A stretch of DNA of 41,997 bases from Prorocentrum cordatum (lineage: Eukaryota > Sar > Dinophyceae > Prorocentrales > Prorocentraceae): positions 396,005 to 438,001 of the forward strand of contig CAUYUJ010013858.1 of the NCBI GenBank assembly GCA_963575745.1. The letters run 5' to 3'. The position numbers were made by a program, and so were the translations under genes. Shown here in pieces: positions 1 to 11,094 of the stretch. The stretch's first letter is position 1. Each line of letters starts with the position of its first letter. Below the pieces are notes generated by a model that was given only the letters and a program-made list of their open reading frames with translations, searched no databases and was not told the DNA's origin.

Positions 1-240
1 GGGGCCTCTTGGGCCGTCTTGGGACGTTGGATGTTCGAGAGGTGAGAGCCCCAATAGCATGCGGCAGTGTTCGGAGCATCCATGATGGTTTTGCCCCTCG
101 AGGCCCTGCTGGAAGAGATCTTGGGGCCGTCTTGGGACGCCTCGAGGGCCTCGTGGGCCGTCGCGAGGCCATCTTGGGCCCTCTTGAGGCCGCAGGGGGC
201 CGTCTTGGAGCCACCTTTGGGCCGTCTGGGGAGGCAGCCT
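1..240 (+). repeat. Degenerate CTTGGG/GCCGTCTTGG repeat block, forward orientation
   Basis: Short imperfect units of the form GGCCGTCTTGGGACG and GCCCTCTTGAGGCC follow each other every 12-18 bases. The same family recurs at many places in the window in both orientations. It creates long open frames rich in Leu, Gly, Arg and Trp that should not be read as genes. The following 241-660 stretch is GC-rich unique sequence in which I see no gene I can support. Confidence 0.8.
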
Positions 241-659
241 GGCGTGGGGCGCGCGAGCTCGCGGCACATGCCACGAGGGGCTGCGGCCTCTCGGAGTGCG
301 ACGCTGCTGCCCTCTGCGAGGAGTGCTGGCACCGAGAGAGGGAGAGAGGGCGATGCGTGCGGGCCAGCGTGAGCAGAAGGAGGGGGGGGCCCGCAGCCCT
401 CCCCGAGATCAAGCGCAGGCGTTTGCCCCGCGACGCGGCGACGCCCCCGAGTTGGCCCCTGGTTTCAGTGTTGACGCCGATGCTGGCGGCTGCAGGGTGT
501 GGGCTGACCCCGCTGGCCGCGCTACTCGCGTCCATCCATAGTGAATTTTTGGGGCGAGGGGGCAAGATGAAAACCTGCGTTTGATTCATTGGCTGACGCC
601 GCACCGCCGACCCCTTGGGGCGGCAGAAAGAGTGAAAAACGGAGTTTGCGGAACGATTT

Positions 660-1275
660 CTTGGGAATCTTGGGGTTTCAGCTTCTTGGGATTTCGTCGG
701 GGGCGGTTGGCGGATCGCCGCTCTGCTCTTGGGCTTCTCCGGGCTCTCCTGGCAGCACTTTTGAGGCCTCTTGGGAGCCGTTTTGAGGTCTCTAGAAGCT
801 TCGTTTGGGCCTCTCGGGGGCCTCGTAGGAGCCTCTTGGCGGCCTGTCGGCGCCTCTCGGGGCCGAGTGCTCGACATGTTCATTCGGGCGCCCCCTCTGG
901 GCCCCTCTTGGGGCCATCCTGGGGCCATCCTGGGTCGTTTTGGAAGCTTCTGGGGCCGTCTTGGGCCCTCTTTGGCCGTCTTGGAGCCCTCTTAGGGGGC
1001 CTCTTGGGCTATCTTGGGTCGATCTTAAAGGCTTCTTGGGCCGTTGTGGGCCTCGTGAAAGCCCAAGGGGCGAATGTGCTAAAAATACACGCTTTCCCGA
1101 AGGACTGAAGGGCCTCTTGGGATGCCTCTTGGTGGCTTCTCGGGGCGTCTTGGGGGCCTCTGGGACCGCCTGGAGGCGATCTTGGTCATCTTGGAGCGAT
1201 CTTTCGGCGACTCGTAGCCCTCTTGGACGGTCCAGGGGGCCTGTTGGAGCCCTCTTGGCCCGTTTTGGGGCCCCC
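660..1275 (+). repeat. CTTGGG-type degenerate repeat block, forward orientation
   Basis: About 40 imperfect copies of CTTGGGCCGTCTTGGAGCC-like units occur here. Several frames stay open on both strands only because the unit rarely produces stops. The block ends in a C-rich stretch followed by a G-rich stretch (1300-1380) that could pair. From 1380 to 1550 I see nothing recognisable. Confidence 0.85.
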
Positions 1276-1549
1276 TGAGCCTCCAAGGATGCGGCCGACA
1301 CCTTTGCCCCCCACCCCCCCATCCCCCCTCCAAACAGGCCGGACCGGGCTCCTGGGGGAGGGGTTTGGGGAGGGGGAAGCATCTCACACGCCGTGACCCC
1401 AAGGGGTCGTCGGATTTCGAGGGGGGCCCTATTGGCATTCTAGCACGTGTCGGAGGGAGGGAGGATCATTCGAAGTGGCTTCTAAACATTGGTCGCCAAG
1501 CATTTCTTTCAACGGCATTGGAAGAGCTTGGGGAGTTCTTGGGGTTGTG

Positions 1550-1835
1550 TTGAGGCGGGCCAGGATGCCCCCATGAGGGCCTCCAAAAGCGCACCAAGAG
1601 GGCCCCAAGATGGCCGCAGGAGAGCTCGGAATCGCGAACATGCCAGCATGACCACTGTACTTGACGTCGCGCAGGTCGCAAAACGGCCCCATGAATGCAC
1701 CGCCGGGATCCAAGACGCCCAAACAGAGCCCCAGGATAGCTCCACAGGGGACCAAGCAGAGCCTAAGCATGGTTCCAGGAGCATTGCCAAAAAGCTTCAC
1801 GAGAGTTGCAAGAGGCCCCAAAACTCAACTCCGAG
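1550..1835 (-). repeat. CTTGGG-type repeat block, reversed (CCCAAGA on the plus strand)
   Basis: The same unit family appears as CCAAGATGGCC and GCCCCAAGA, so orientation has flipped relative to the block at 660-1275. From 1836 to 2690 there is mixed unique sequence. One frame (about 2030-2300) is weakly protein-like, but I found no splice sites or motif to support a gene. Confidence 0.7.
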
Positions 1836-2692
1836 GTCCCGCCCAAATGGGATTTCATCTGCGCATGATATTTATTTCCGCCGTTGGCAAGGAGGTGTTT
1901 CCGTTGGTTCTTGCCTTGGCATAACTCATGGTTACACTTGTTTCTCTGCAATGCTCGCTGTCTCCTTAGACTTTGCCGCCGGGATCTCTCTCTTTCTCTT
2001 GTGCAATCTGCGGAGGGCCCTCGCACAATGCATTTCATTGTAGAATGTCCCAAACAGCGATTCATTCGCCCGTTTCTGGGCATAGATTTCACACCTAAGG
2101 CAAACGAGCGTGCCGAATCTCTGACGGACCCCAGTAGCATATATACCGTGCAGCTCGTGACCGTCAAGAACTTGTCGATACGCTGGCGAGAGAGCGACGT
2201 CCCTCACCAAACCGGGGGAGACGGGAGTGCCGAGGAGCCGTCCGAGCTCTCTCCAAGGCGCCACACTCCGAGCGGAGCACCCTCGAGCCCACAGACCTGA
2301 CTCCACGGTGCGCTTTAAGCTGGCAACACTGCGCTGAAGTCGGGCCTGTCCCTCTACAGGAGGATGATGCAAAAATGGTCAAACAAATCATCCGGGGACG
2401 ATTTTGCCACCACTTTTGAACATCTTTGGATTGTTCTTCTACTACTTGTAAGTTTTCGTCCAAAGTCCTTCTGCAGGGGGGCGCGGGCGACGGCGCCCGC
2501 GGGTCGCCCGGCGGGCGCGCTGCTGGCCCGGCGGAGGAGCCAGCATCCCGGGCGACTCTCCGCGGCCCGGTGGCTCGGGGGCGGTCCTCGCCGCAGCCCG
2601 CTGGGCCCCGCTGTGGGCGTCCTCGGGAGGGCTCCCGCTGCCTCGGTCGCCTGGCGGAGTCGCGGCTGGACCGCGCCAGAGCACATCCATGG

Positions 2693-2887
2693 GGGGAACA
2701 CAAAGTGGCATCAACATAACAACTCGGAGGTCCGCGCGGATTTCTCGGATCGGCGCTGGACCTCCCTCCCTGGCGCGCGGGGCGCGCCAGGGGCGGCGCC
2801 GAAAGCGCCGCCGGGGGGCTCCACCGCGGATCCGAGAAATCCGCGCGGACCTCCGAGTTTTTATGCTTATGTCATTGCTCGTTCCCC
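2693..2887. mobile_element. MITE-like element with long terminal inverted repeats
   Basis: Two 31-base arms, 2721-2751 and 2829-2859, are exact reverse complements (first arm begins AACTCGGAGGTCCGCGCGG). Allowing one mismatch they extend to 37 bases. With more mismatches they extend to outer ends reading GGGGAAC at 2693 and GTTCCCC at 2887, giving about 195 bases in total. The central 77 bases hold two smaller hairpins (CTGGCGCGC/GCGCGCCAG and GGCGGCGCC/GGCGCCGCC). There is no coding capacity. No clear target-site duplication is visible at the edges I chose, so the exact ends are uncertain. It could alternatively be a fold-back non-mobile hairpin. Confidence 0.65.
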
Positions 2888-3897
2888 TAATCCAGTCCGC
2901 GGGCGAGGGGGGGAACGTGTCGCCGCGTGGAGCAGGGGGAGGGGCAAGCCCCTCCCCGCAGGGGAGGAGCGTGTGGGGTCTGGAGGAGCCGACCCGCCGG
3001 ACTGCGGCCGAGCATTTTTTGTCGCAGGAGCCTCCCCCCGAAAGGATGGGCCATCGTCTCGTGGCCAAGGTGCCGAGCAGCTGGCCCGGTTTCTCGAGCC
3101 CCTTCGCTTTTCCAGCGTTAACAAGAACACTTGGCCCAGGCTTGTCTCAAGAAGCTTCCGGAAAGCTGGCCCAGATTTCTGACATGATACATTTCTTGAT
3201 ATCTGCTTCGGTTGTATCTCCGTCCAGAGTTCAGCGGAGGGCCGCTTGAGGTGTCGTAGTTGGCCTTCCGGGGGCCCCCTCGTCGCCACAGCTGGACGCA
3301 GCTCGGAAAACGGGTGCGCTCAGACTCTGGGAGTGGTCTGGCGACCGATGTTCGATCTTGAGCTTCCAGTGTCTCATTTCGCCATTCTGCGAAGAGAGCC
3401 GGTGGGATTTTGACCCGCTTGCGCCATCTTGGAGGCAGTCTGGGGCTATCTGGGACCACTTACTGCAGCAAAACCGTACGCCAAGTCTGTCACGTTCTGC
3501 TCCTCGCCCCTCAGGCCCAGCCCAGGCCTCCGCGGGGGGTGGGCAGGTGGTGTGGGTGCGGTCCCGTGGCATTCTGCCGCCTCCGTCCTCGGCCCGCCGT
3601 GTGGCCGCCGCCTCGCGTGTTGGTCGGTCGCTGTGCTTCTTGCTTCTCCGTCTCGTCCGCGCTGCGCCCTTCCTCTGGAGACTGCTCTCTTTGAGGGTCC
3701 CGCGAAAACCCGGCTCATCGGGCTTGCCCCCCTCCCCCCCCCCAGGATCAACTGACCTTGCCGGTTCTGCAGGTCCGGGGTGGGGGGGCGCGGGCATATG
3801 CAGGGCTGCCCACGGCGCGAAGGTTAGCCCCCCCCCCCCCTGGATAACCCGGGATACCGCCGATTCAAAAGAACGGTCTCCTGGGACGTCCCCTTAA
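2888..3897. other. GC-rich unique spacer, no supported gene
   Basis: Contains a G/C hairpin (about 2936-2957, GGGGAGGGGC/GCCCCTCCCC) and C runs at 3725-3740 and 3830-3840. Several open frames exist on both strands, but none shows a recognisable motif, consistent codon bias or splice signals. Confidence 0.5.
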
Positions 3898-4020
3898 GGG
3901 CGGCGGCCGGTGCGCTCCCCCTCGGGGCCCGCACGCGCGCGCGCACGCCGGCCTGGCTTTCGGCCGCCGCGTTCGACTTGCGTGGCCTCGTCGCCGCGCG
4001 CGGGGCCGCGACCGCCAACA
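3898..4020 (+). CDS. Candidate exon of an unrecognised gene
   Basis: The sequence runs from an acceptor-like CCCTTAAG (ending 3897) to a textbook donor GTAAGT at 4021. In the frame beginning at 3900 nearly every codon ends in G or C and there is no stop. The product is alanine/arginine-rich, with a recognisably peptide-like end (segment AFDLRGLVAARGAATAN). The frame closes shortly after the donor, which fits a real exon boundary. A possible later exon of the same gene lies at 4378-4421 (after GTTCTGCAG, before GTGAGGG), reading DEVWLVGWKRRTR. I do not recognise the protein, and the opposite strand is also open here. Confidence 0.3.
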
Positions 4021-4420
4021 GTAAGTGCTTGTATGTGTGAGTGTGAGTGTGTGTGCTGAGGGGGGGGTACAGTGGGCAGAGTGGGGGGGAAGTGACTCCC
4101 CATTCCGAGAGGGACGCGCCCTACGTCACATGCGCCCTGGCGGCTGGAGGCATCGTGACTGCTGTGTGTCGGCAAGGCTTCGGAGGTCGCGCGAGGTGAA
4201 GGCATGCGATGGCAAAGTCTGCGAAGCTTTCAAAGCTTCCTGCGGCGTGGCCGAAGCCTGGCTAAAACCGTTGCCTGGTCCTCTAGGAGCCAGAGGGTCT
4301 GTCTGGGCCGGCCTCCCTGCGTGACGCGTCCAGTGCTTCCTGCCATTCCATGGCATCTGAGCATCAGCGTTCTGCAGGCGATGAGGTATGGCTTGTCGGC
4401 TGGAAGAGGCGCACGCGGGT

Positions 4421-4884
4421 GAGGGCAGGGCCACTTCGGACATGGCGAGAAGGTTAGTCCTGGACTGTGAGCACTCCAATGCGTCCGACGAGCTGGACCA
4501 GATATTTCCTGTGCTGGAAAATGGAGCTAACGGCATCCGGACAGCCAATCCCTTTGTGGCTTCAGTTTCGCGTTTGATTTGGTGCTACGTCTTCGCTTCG
4601 CATCGTGCATCTGCTCACCCGTCACCGCTGTTACCTTTGTGCTTCGGTGTTGGCTAGGCATGCGCGTAGGCATGGAAGTAGCACGAGCGTGCGGGCTGAC
4701 GGTTCCATCCGTCGGTGTATCGCTTCCCCTGCGAGTTGCGAGTTGAGACAAGGCACATGTGACATGTGCATGCACGGGCATGCAATTGGCAAACGGATTG
4801 ATTCGACGGTGGTACTCCAGTGGCTTTCGGCCTATCCCGTCACCGCGCCCAGGTTGCAGGCCCGAGGCCGCTTGGATGCCTGTC
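4421..4884. other. Unique sequence with weak exon-like segments
   Basis: About 4455-4545 reads in one frame as LVLDCEHSNASDELDQIF, which is protein-like in composition, but boundaries and function cannot be fixed. The rest shows nothing recognisable. Confidence 0.25.
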
Positions 4885-5215
4885 GGGCCTCTGGGGAGGT
4901 CACCCGGGATCCTCTGGGAGGCGGCTTTGGGGGTGCCAATTGGGGCTTCCCGGGGACGCCGTAGGGGCCTTTCGGAGCCCGATGTGGTGCTCTTTGCGGC
5001 CTCCTGTGGCTTTCGGGTGCCTCCCAGGGGGGGGGGCTTGCTGGCGGTCTCGGGGGTCATCCTGGGGCGGAGAGCGCGAAAGGTCAGGTCGAGTTGCCCC
5101 TCTGGAGGCCCTCTTGAAGTCCGTCGTGGGCCCCTCGTGGGGCCCTCTTGGGTGGTCATGGGGGTCTGGAGGAGTGCTCCTGGGGGGCCGTCCAGGCCGC
5201 GCTGAGAGAGCCGGG
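4885..5215 (+). repeat. CTTGGG-type repeat block, forward orientation
   Basis: Degenerate units such as GGGGCCCTCTTGG and CTCCTGGGG, more diverged than at 660-1275. The following 5216-6763 stretch is unique sequence with pyrimidine-rich segments (5700-6000, CTCCTC and TCCCCGTCC runs) and no gene I can support. About 6235-6290 has a Cys-containing open stretch (CVWRTCLDEAPCRAC) before a GTCAAG that might be an exon. Confidence 0.6.
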
Positions 5216-6763
5216 GTCACCCTGGGCAAAGGGCACTTCCGGTAACCCCCCGGTCAGGGGGATGCCCCCATCTGCAGATGGCAGGCGCGGTGCCAACGGC
5301 ACATCGCCAGTGTGAATCCGATGGCGAGCGCAATCTCGCAAAGCGTAGGCATTTGGTCGATGTGGTATCCACTGGGCGCCAGAACACCAGGTCCACCACC
5401 TCCATGATTCGGCGTGGGATTGGATCTGCATGATCGTTTCAGCGGAGTGGTTCTCTGATGAGTACGCGAGATCCCCAGGCACTCTTAGTGATGGATGGTT
5501 TTGTGGGCCCCTTCCTGTCAGAGATGGGTTCGCACACCAGGATGTCCTCCAGAGGCTTGGTCGACTTCGCGGCACCCGTGGATTTCTAGCGTCGTCACAT
5601 GGTTTTGGTCCTCGTGGGAATATGGAATGCCTTACTATTTCATGATTTCTTGTGCGGCATTTGTGGAGCAGAGTGCGCAAGCGGATGGGGTCAGGAAAAC
5701 ATACCATATCAGTCCCCGTCCAGTGTGTCCCTCCTCTCTGATTCCCCGTCCTCTCCTCGCGCCGGGCGCCTCCCTTCCGCGTCACCGCCCATCCGCGTAC
5801 ATCCTCGCCGTTTCCCCATCCTGTTGTTTTGTGTATGGTTTTTCTCTCCTCCAAGGTCGTTGCACTTCGTACCCTGTGCCCCCCTCTCCAGTCTCCTCAC
5901 TTATCGTCCGTGTCTTCTCTCATCCATCGCAACATCTGTGTTTTTGGCTTCCTCTCCTCTGATCTCAAATCCTCTCCTCGCCTTCTCTGCTTTCAGTATC
6001 GCGCGTCTCACGCCAGGATTTGCCACGGATTCACCACTGGCAAGCGGCTGCAGCGGGCGCTCGACCTGGCGGAGGCAGCATCTTATCACTTGACGCCTGT
6101 CCGCTCGTCTTTCCTCACCCGCTGCGGCCGCAGGGCCCCCGATGCCATTTGGGGTGCCCTCTGATGTTCGATGCTGTCCTGGGCCTCGCCTGCACTCCCC
6201 TCGGAGGGCTCCTCTGCTCTCGGGCAGCGCTCGCGCATCTGCGTGTGGCGCACCTGCCTGGACGAGGCCCCGTGTCGCGCCTGCAAGGTCAAGCGAGCAA
6301 GCCGCCCGACGACGGCCTCCGCGCCTTCACTCGCTTTGTCGCCGTGATGTGTAGACGGGGGGTCTATCTCAACGAGGCTGCCAAAGGGTTGCACCGTCTC
6401 TCTGCCCCAGGCCGGCGCAGCAGGGGGACGAGAGAAAGGGGCGCGGATGAAGAGAGGACGGGCGAGAGCAGGAGGCCGTTTTTTTCTTATCCCTTGGCGA
6501 CAGCGGGTGTGGCCAGGAGGGGGGGAGGAGGGAGGTGAGGGGGGCCGTTCACGTCACGATGCGCGCTGGCACCGTCTGGGACAGCTGCGGAATGTGGCCC
6601 ACTCCCAGGTTGGCCCTGCGTGAATCGTGACGCGACCAGGGGCGACCAGGAAGGGTCGTGCCCCCCAGTGGGTCAAGGATTCAATACTGACTGGCGGAGT
6701 TAGTTTCGACGTCTCCAGTATTGCTTTTCGCTGAGAATCGTAAGCGCTTGATCAGGGCAGGTC

Positions 6764-6857
6764 ATGGCAAACTCAAGTGGGTTTGCCTCCAAAAAGTGCT
6801 TCCAGTTGCATGTGGACGATCGGATTTCGATTGAGTGGTTTCTGCCTGATGATATTG
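6764..6857 (+). CDS. Candidate small gene, exon 1 (unrecognised)
   Basis: An ATG at 6764 opens a frame reading MANSSGFASKKCFQLHVDDR and onward to FLPDDI, of balanced composition. It ends exactly at a donor-like GTATGTGAG at 6858. Without splicing the frame stops four codons later. The frame joins in phase to the segment starting at 6907. The ATG follows AG|GTC, so this could be an internal exon instead of the first. I do not recognise the protein. Confidence 0.4.
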
Positions 6858-6906
6858 GTATGTGAGCAAAGAAGTACATCACTCTCTGAACAGATAGTGA
6901 AAACAG

Positions 6907-7085
6907 CACTGCGAAATCGCTATACACAGGATGGTAAGCCCACAGCATCGCATTACCAAGATGGGAATATGGTCGATGCATTTCGGTTGCTTGCCGCCCG
7001 TGGCCTGTGCACCGTCGTGACAATGGATCCTCATGGTTCTCATGCGTTCGGTGACCGTGTGGTTGACGGGCGGATCCGCGTGTAG
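6907..7085 (+). CDS. Candidate small gene, exon 2 and stop (unrecognised)
   Basis: After the acceptor-like AAAACAG (ending 6906) the frame continues as LRNRYTQDGKPTASHYQDG, then VDAFRLLAARGLCTVVTMD, and ends at TAG 7083-7085. Exon 1 leaves one base and this exon supplies two, giving an alanine at the join, so the phase is right. The implied intron is only 49 bases. The whole product would be about 90 residues with no signal peptide or membrane span. Composition is unlike the surrounding repeats. Function unknown. An unspliced reading from 6777 is the main alternative. Confidence 0.4.
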
Positions 7086-7985
7086 GACTGAGCTTTGTGC
7101 CAAGGCCAGCCTGGCTGTCACACCATAAAAAGTTGTTCAAAATAAGTGCATGGCCTGGCTGCCGCCTGAGAGTGTGTGGCTCTTGGTGTCAGCCTTCGTT
7201 CAGACATGGGGCACACATGGTTTGGTGACTAATTATGGGATTCGGACGTCTGGACTTACAACATGACGGCGTGGAACGCGTCATCATTGGCTCTCGCTCA
7301 GTTTTGCACCAGAGGCATTGGGCATTGCTAATTTGAACCCACGTGTCTTAGCATCCACCAGTGTATATTCGTCTCCCCAGCGCCGCCCAGGAAGTCGGTG
7401 AACTTGGATTCGAACGAGAGCCTGACAGGATAGATGTCTTTTTATCTGATTTTTTCTTCACGTCTTCTGTCATTGCCAGCTTGCGTGTTCGCGCACTCCT
7501 CGCGAAGAGTCCATTTCGTACCAGCTCCGCCCACGGCGCCTCCCACAGCAATGCGTGCATCACCTGTCAGCCAACGCGGCGCAATAGTTCTGGCACTGGC
7601 AGGCACGAGGAGCATTCGGGTGAGCTCGCTGGCTCCGTCTCCCCCGCTCGCAGTTTGCTGACCAGTCGTGAGGGAGCAGGGGAACATCAGGAGGAGGGAG
7701 AGGGAAGAGGCCGGTGCGTGGAAGGAGGAGGGAGGGAGCGAGAACGAGGAGGGAAGCGGGGACGAACAGCAGCAGGAGCAGGGCGAGGAATATTCAGGTG
7801 AGGGAAGCCCACGTGCTTGTTTGTCATGCTGTTTCGTAGCTATGTTTCTTTGTCTGCCACCAGTCGGCCCGTATCCAGGTGCCTGCGGCCAATCCGCCAC
7901 CCTGCCAGCGAAACACTAAGTGTGGCAGCCCTTCATACAGATCCCCAACTGCCGTCATTTGTGACACCTCGCGTCGCCACTTCGT
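7086..7985. other. Unique spacer with a purine-rich tract
   Basis: 7665-7790 is rich in GGAGGGAG and GAGGAG. A frame from 7361 is open for 146 codons but degenerates into that purine tract, and I see no motif. No supported gene. Confidence 0.5.
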
Positions 7986-8560
7986 CAGGAGCTCTGCTGT
8001 CTTGGGGTTCCCGAGGGGCATTCTTCGGTCGTCTGGGAGCTCTCTTATACCGTCCCGGGCCCTCTAAGATCGTCTTGGGGCAATTGTGTTCGTCTGGGGG
8101 GGCCGTTGGGCTGTCGCGGGACGGTCTTGTGGCCCGCTTGGGCTGTTTTAGGGCCTTCTTGGGTTGTCTGGGTTCCCTCGGGAGGTTCTCCTGAGCCAGC
8201 TTGGGGTACTCTCAAGTCTGTCTTGGGCCGTCTTGGCGCCCTCTTGGGGCGCTCAGTGGGAGTTTTCGGGCAGTCGAAACCCGAAATTGGAATTAGATTT
8301 GACAGAAGAGCGTGGAACGTAAAAAATATTGAAACCAGTTTACGCCAAGTCAAAGTGATGTGCCTGCCGAGGCTTTCTAGAGAGCGTCTCGGAAGCCTCC
8401 AGGGGGGCTCTTGTGTTCCCTTGGGATGTTTTGGGGAGCTGTGACGTCGCTCTTGAGGCAATCTCTAGTCATCTTGGCGGCCTTTGGGGCCTGCCTCTGC
8501 CGTCTTGACAGCCATCTTGGGCATCTCGGACCCCTTGAAGAGCGCCAGGGAGGTGTCGGT
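7986..8560 (+). repeat. CTTGGG-type repeat block, forward orientation, interrupted
   Basis: Units such as GTCTTGGGCCGTCTTGGCGC occur at 7995-8265 and again at 8370-8560, separated by about 100 bases of AT-richer unique sequence. 8561-8955 is unique sequence with no supported gene. Confidence 0.75.
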
Positions 8561-8957
8561 CTGCCCAGCGAGCCTGAGGAGATGAGGGGGATGCACGCAG
8601 GGAAAAGGTTGGGGCTGACAAGACTTACTGAAAGCACGCGAGTTGTTGCGAAGCGCGCTCGTATGGGAATGGCGCAGTGTAATTATTGAGTTGCGCGATG
8701 TGTTTGTTCATGCGTATCCGTGACTGGGACCGTGAAACAACAACAGGCGTATTGCACGAGGTACTAAGATATGCCAGCGTTGACTTCAGATAGGAGCTTG
8801 CGGAGCACAATTGCTGCACTGACGGGAAAGTGAGTAGTCGATTTGGTGTGTGATGCGTGAGAGTCATGTAAGCCATGAGTTGTTGTCTTCCCTGGCGTTT
8901 TTTTCCTAAGCAGTACTTGCACTTATGGGGATCTTACTTCTGTTATAAGGTAATTGG

Positions 8958-9082
8958 GCCCAGGTGCCGGTCCGGCAGGCTCGTCGCCGCCCGTCGCCGC
9001 CACTTGCACCGGGCCCCAATACAAATCCGGCCGGCTCGTCGCCACCCGTCGCCGCCTGTTTCGGCCGTCCGTCGCCGCGCTT
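8958..9082 (+). repeat. CCGTCGCCGCC repeat with two larger copies
   Basis: GTCGCCGCC-type units; the longer string CGGCTCGTCGCC is duplicated about 60 bases apart around GGGCCCCAATAC. It is followed by the AGCAT array. Confidence 0.6.
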
Positions 9083-9134
9083 CGCAGTCGTCCGTTCGGA
9101 CTCGTCTACTCGCACAGCACGGCATAACAGAGAG

Positions 9135-9236
9135 CGCAGCATAGCACAGCTTGCCGCAACGTAGAATAGCCGAGTTGGTTTTAGCATAGCATAGCTCAGC
9201 ATAGCATAACACAGAAGGGCAGAACGCAGCATATGG
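9135..9236 (+). repeat. AGCAT short tandem array
   Basis: Repeats of AGCATAGCATAG, slightly diverged (AGCACAGC, AGCTCAGC). 9237-9845 carries diverged GCATTGCA-like words, a (GGCGCTAATA)-like set at 9450-9520, and a CTTCCCCTTCGGGGAAGGG hairpin near 9640. No gene seen. Confidence 0.7.
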
Positions 9237-9847
9237 TAACATGGTGCAACCAACGAGGTTCGACTTCAGGTTGCACCGCATCGATTGCATTGCAGATGTT
9301 GCCCCGCATTGTTTGGCACTGCATGTTTTGCTTTGCGTTTCTTTGATTGCGTTGCGTAGGCTGCATCGCACATATCATATCGCAGAGCATACTAGACCAT
9401 ACTGTTTTGGGCCCACGCTGGCTGCACTACTGCTTATGGGTGGTCGCTAGTCGGCGCTAGTAGTCGCTGACAAGCACTAACAGGTGCCAATAGGCGCTAA
9501 TAGGCGGAGATAGAGACATTCGTAGACACTGGGAGGCGCCAGTACGGCGGAGCCTGTCTTAAAATCATTCTCTTATCCCACCAGCCCTCTGGGCGTAGGT
9601 GGTCTAACGCGATTCTTGCTTTCCTCTTCCAAAAACCCTCTTCCCCTTCGGGGAAGGGTTTACCCCTCCCCCTACGCCCTCCCCTGGCCTTTTTCGGCGG
9701 CGGTCGCGGGTGGTTGGAGGGCCCTTTTTCGGCCCCTGGGAGGGCAAATGTTTGACACCCCTCACGAGGATCGTGGCCCCCGAGGGGGGGACCTTGATCG
9801 GGAGAACGCCTCCTTTGATCGGAAAGAGCGTGTTCTACCGCTGCTGG

Positions 9848-9958
9848 CGGAAAACCGGGGGGGGTCACTACCGGTTCGAACCCCTCCCCCCCCCCCCCCC
9901 CCCCTCCCCCCCCCCCCCCTCCGGAAAACCGGGGGGGGTCACTACCGGTTCGAACCCC

Positions 9959-10004
<46 letters not shown>

Positions 10005-10115
10005 TGCTCATCATGAAAAGGGGGGGGGTCACTACCGGTTCGAACCCCTCCCCCACCCCCCCCCCCCAATCCGGAAAACCGGGGGGGGTCACTACCGGTT
10101 CGAACCCCCCCCCCC
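9848..10115 (+). repeat. Four direct copies of a poly-G/TTCGAA/poly-C unit
   Basis: Copies begin near 9848, 9921, 10012 and 10071. Each has GGAAAACC (the third diverged), a run of G, TCACTACCGGTTCGAACCCC, then a C run of up to about 45 bases. The conserved core GGTTCGAACCC is identical in form to the tRNA T-arm/B-box consensus, but there is no tRNA body around it. All Pro- or Gly-rich open frames here are artefacts of the homopolymers. Confidence 0.9.
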
Positions 10116-10129
10116 CCTCGAAAACCGAG

Positions 10130-10745
10130 TGGGGGTGCGGACAGTGGTGGGGACGGTGTTGGTGGGGACAGTGGTGAGGGGATAGCGGGACAGTGGTGGG
10201 GACAGTGGGACAGTGGGACAGTGGTGGGGACGGTAGTGGTGGGGACAGTGGTGGGGACAATGGTGGGAACAGGGGGGGACAGTGGACAGTGGTGGTGACG
10301 GTGGTGGTGGGGACAGTGGTGTGGGGACAATGGGAATGAGGTGGAAACAGTGGGACAGTGGAGGGTACAATGGTGGTGGGGACAGTGGTGAAGGCGGTGG
10401 CGAGGACGGCGGTGGGACAATGGGACAGAGGTACAGTGGGGACAGTGGTGGGGACAGTGGGGACAGTGGTGGGAACAGTGGGACAGCTCAGTGGGACAGC
10501 GGAGGAGTCAGTGGGACAGTGGGGACAGTGGGGATAGTCGGGCAGTGGTTGGGGCGTGGAGACAGTGGGGAGAATGGAACCGTGGTGGGAACAGTTCTGG
10601 GGACAGCGGGGACAGTGCGACAGTGGTGGGGCCACTGGTGGGGACAGTAGGGGCGGTGGTGGAACCAGTGGGGACAGCGGTGGTGAGGACAGTGGTGCTG
10701 GGAACACCAGTGGGGGATGTGATGCGGACGGTGGTGGGGACCGGG
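10130..10745 (+). repeat. GGGACAGTGGTG minisatellite
   Basis: Degenerate tandem array of GGGACAGTGG and GTGGGGACAGT units over about 600 bases, strongly G-skewed. It sits between direct copies (9848-10115) and inverted copies (10787-10884) of the TTCGAA unit. Confidence 0.9.
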
Positions 10746-10786
10746 AGTCGTTTGCTGGCGGTGAGTGGGGGGGGGGGGGGGGTGGG

Positions 10787-10884
10787 GGGTTCGAACCGGT
10801 AGTGACCCCCCCCGGTTTTTTCCGGATCCGGAGGGGGGGGGGGGGTGAGGGGTTCGACCGGTAGTGACCCCCCCCGGTTTTCGA
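10787..10884 (-). repeat. Two inverted copies of the TTCGAA/poly-G unit
   Basis: GGGTTCGAACCGGTAGTGAC followed by C7-8 and GGTTTT is the reverse complement of the unit at 9848-10115. The second copy has TTCGACC instead of TTCGAACC. Further G runs with GGGTAGGGGAGG continue to about 11030. From there to 11095 nothing else is visible. Confidence 0.85.
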
Positions 10885-11094
10885 GGGGGAGGGGGGGGGT
10901 GGGGTAGGGGAGGGGTAGGGGAGGGGGGGGGTTTTGCCGGGGGAAGGGGGTGGGGGGGGCGGGGGAGGGGTTCCAGCAGGGGGGGGGGATTTTCGGAGGG
11001 GGGGGGGGGGGCGACCCCCGGGTTCCGGAGGAAAAGGTTGGCAATTTTCCACAGTAAAGCGGCGGTGGATCACGCTCTCTCTTTGATCGATAGC

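Noticed and set aside
5156-5854. Minus-strand open frame of 232 codons
   Set aside because: No recognisable motif, splice signals or codon bias, and its 3' part overlaps the CTTGGG repeat edge.
9860-10100. tRNA genes suggested by GGTTCGAACCC
   Set aside because: No acceptor, D or anticodon arms surround the core; flanks are homopolymers.
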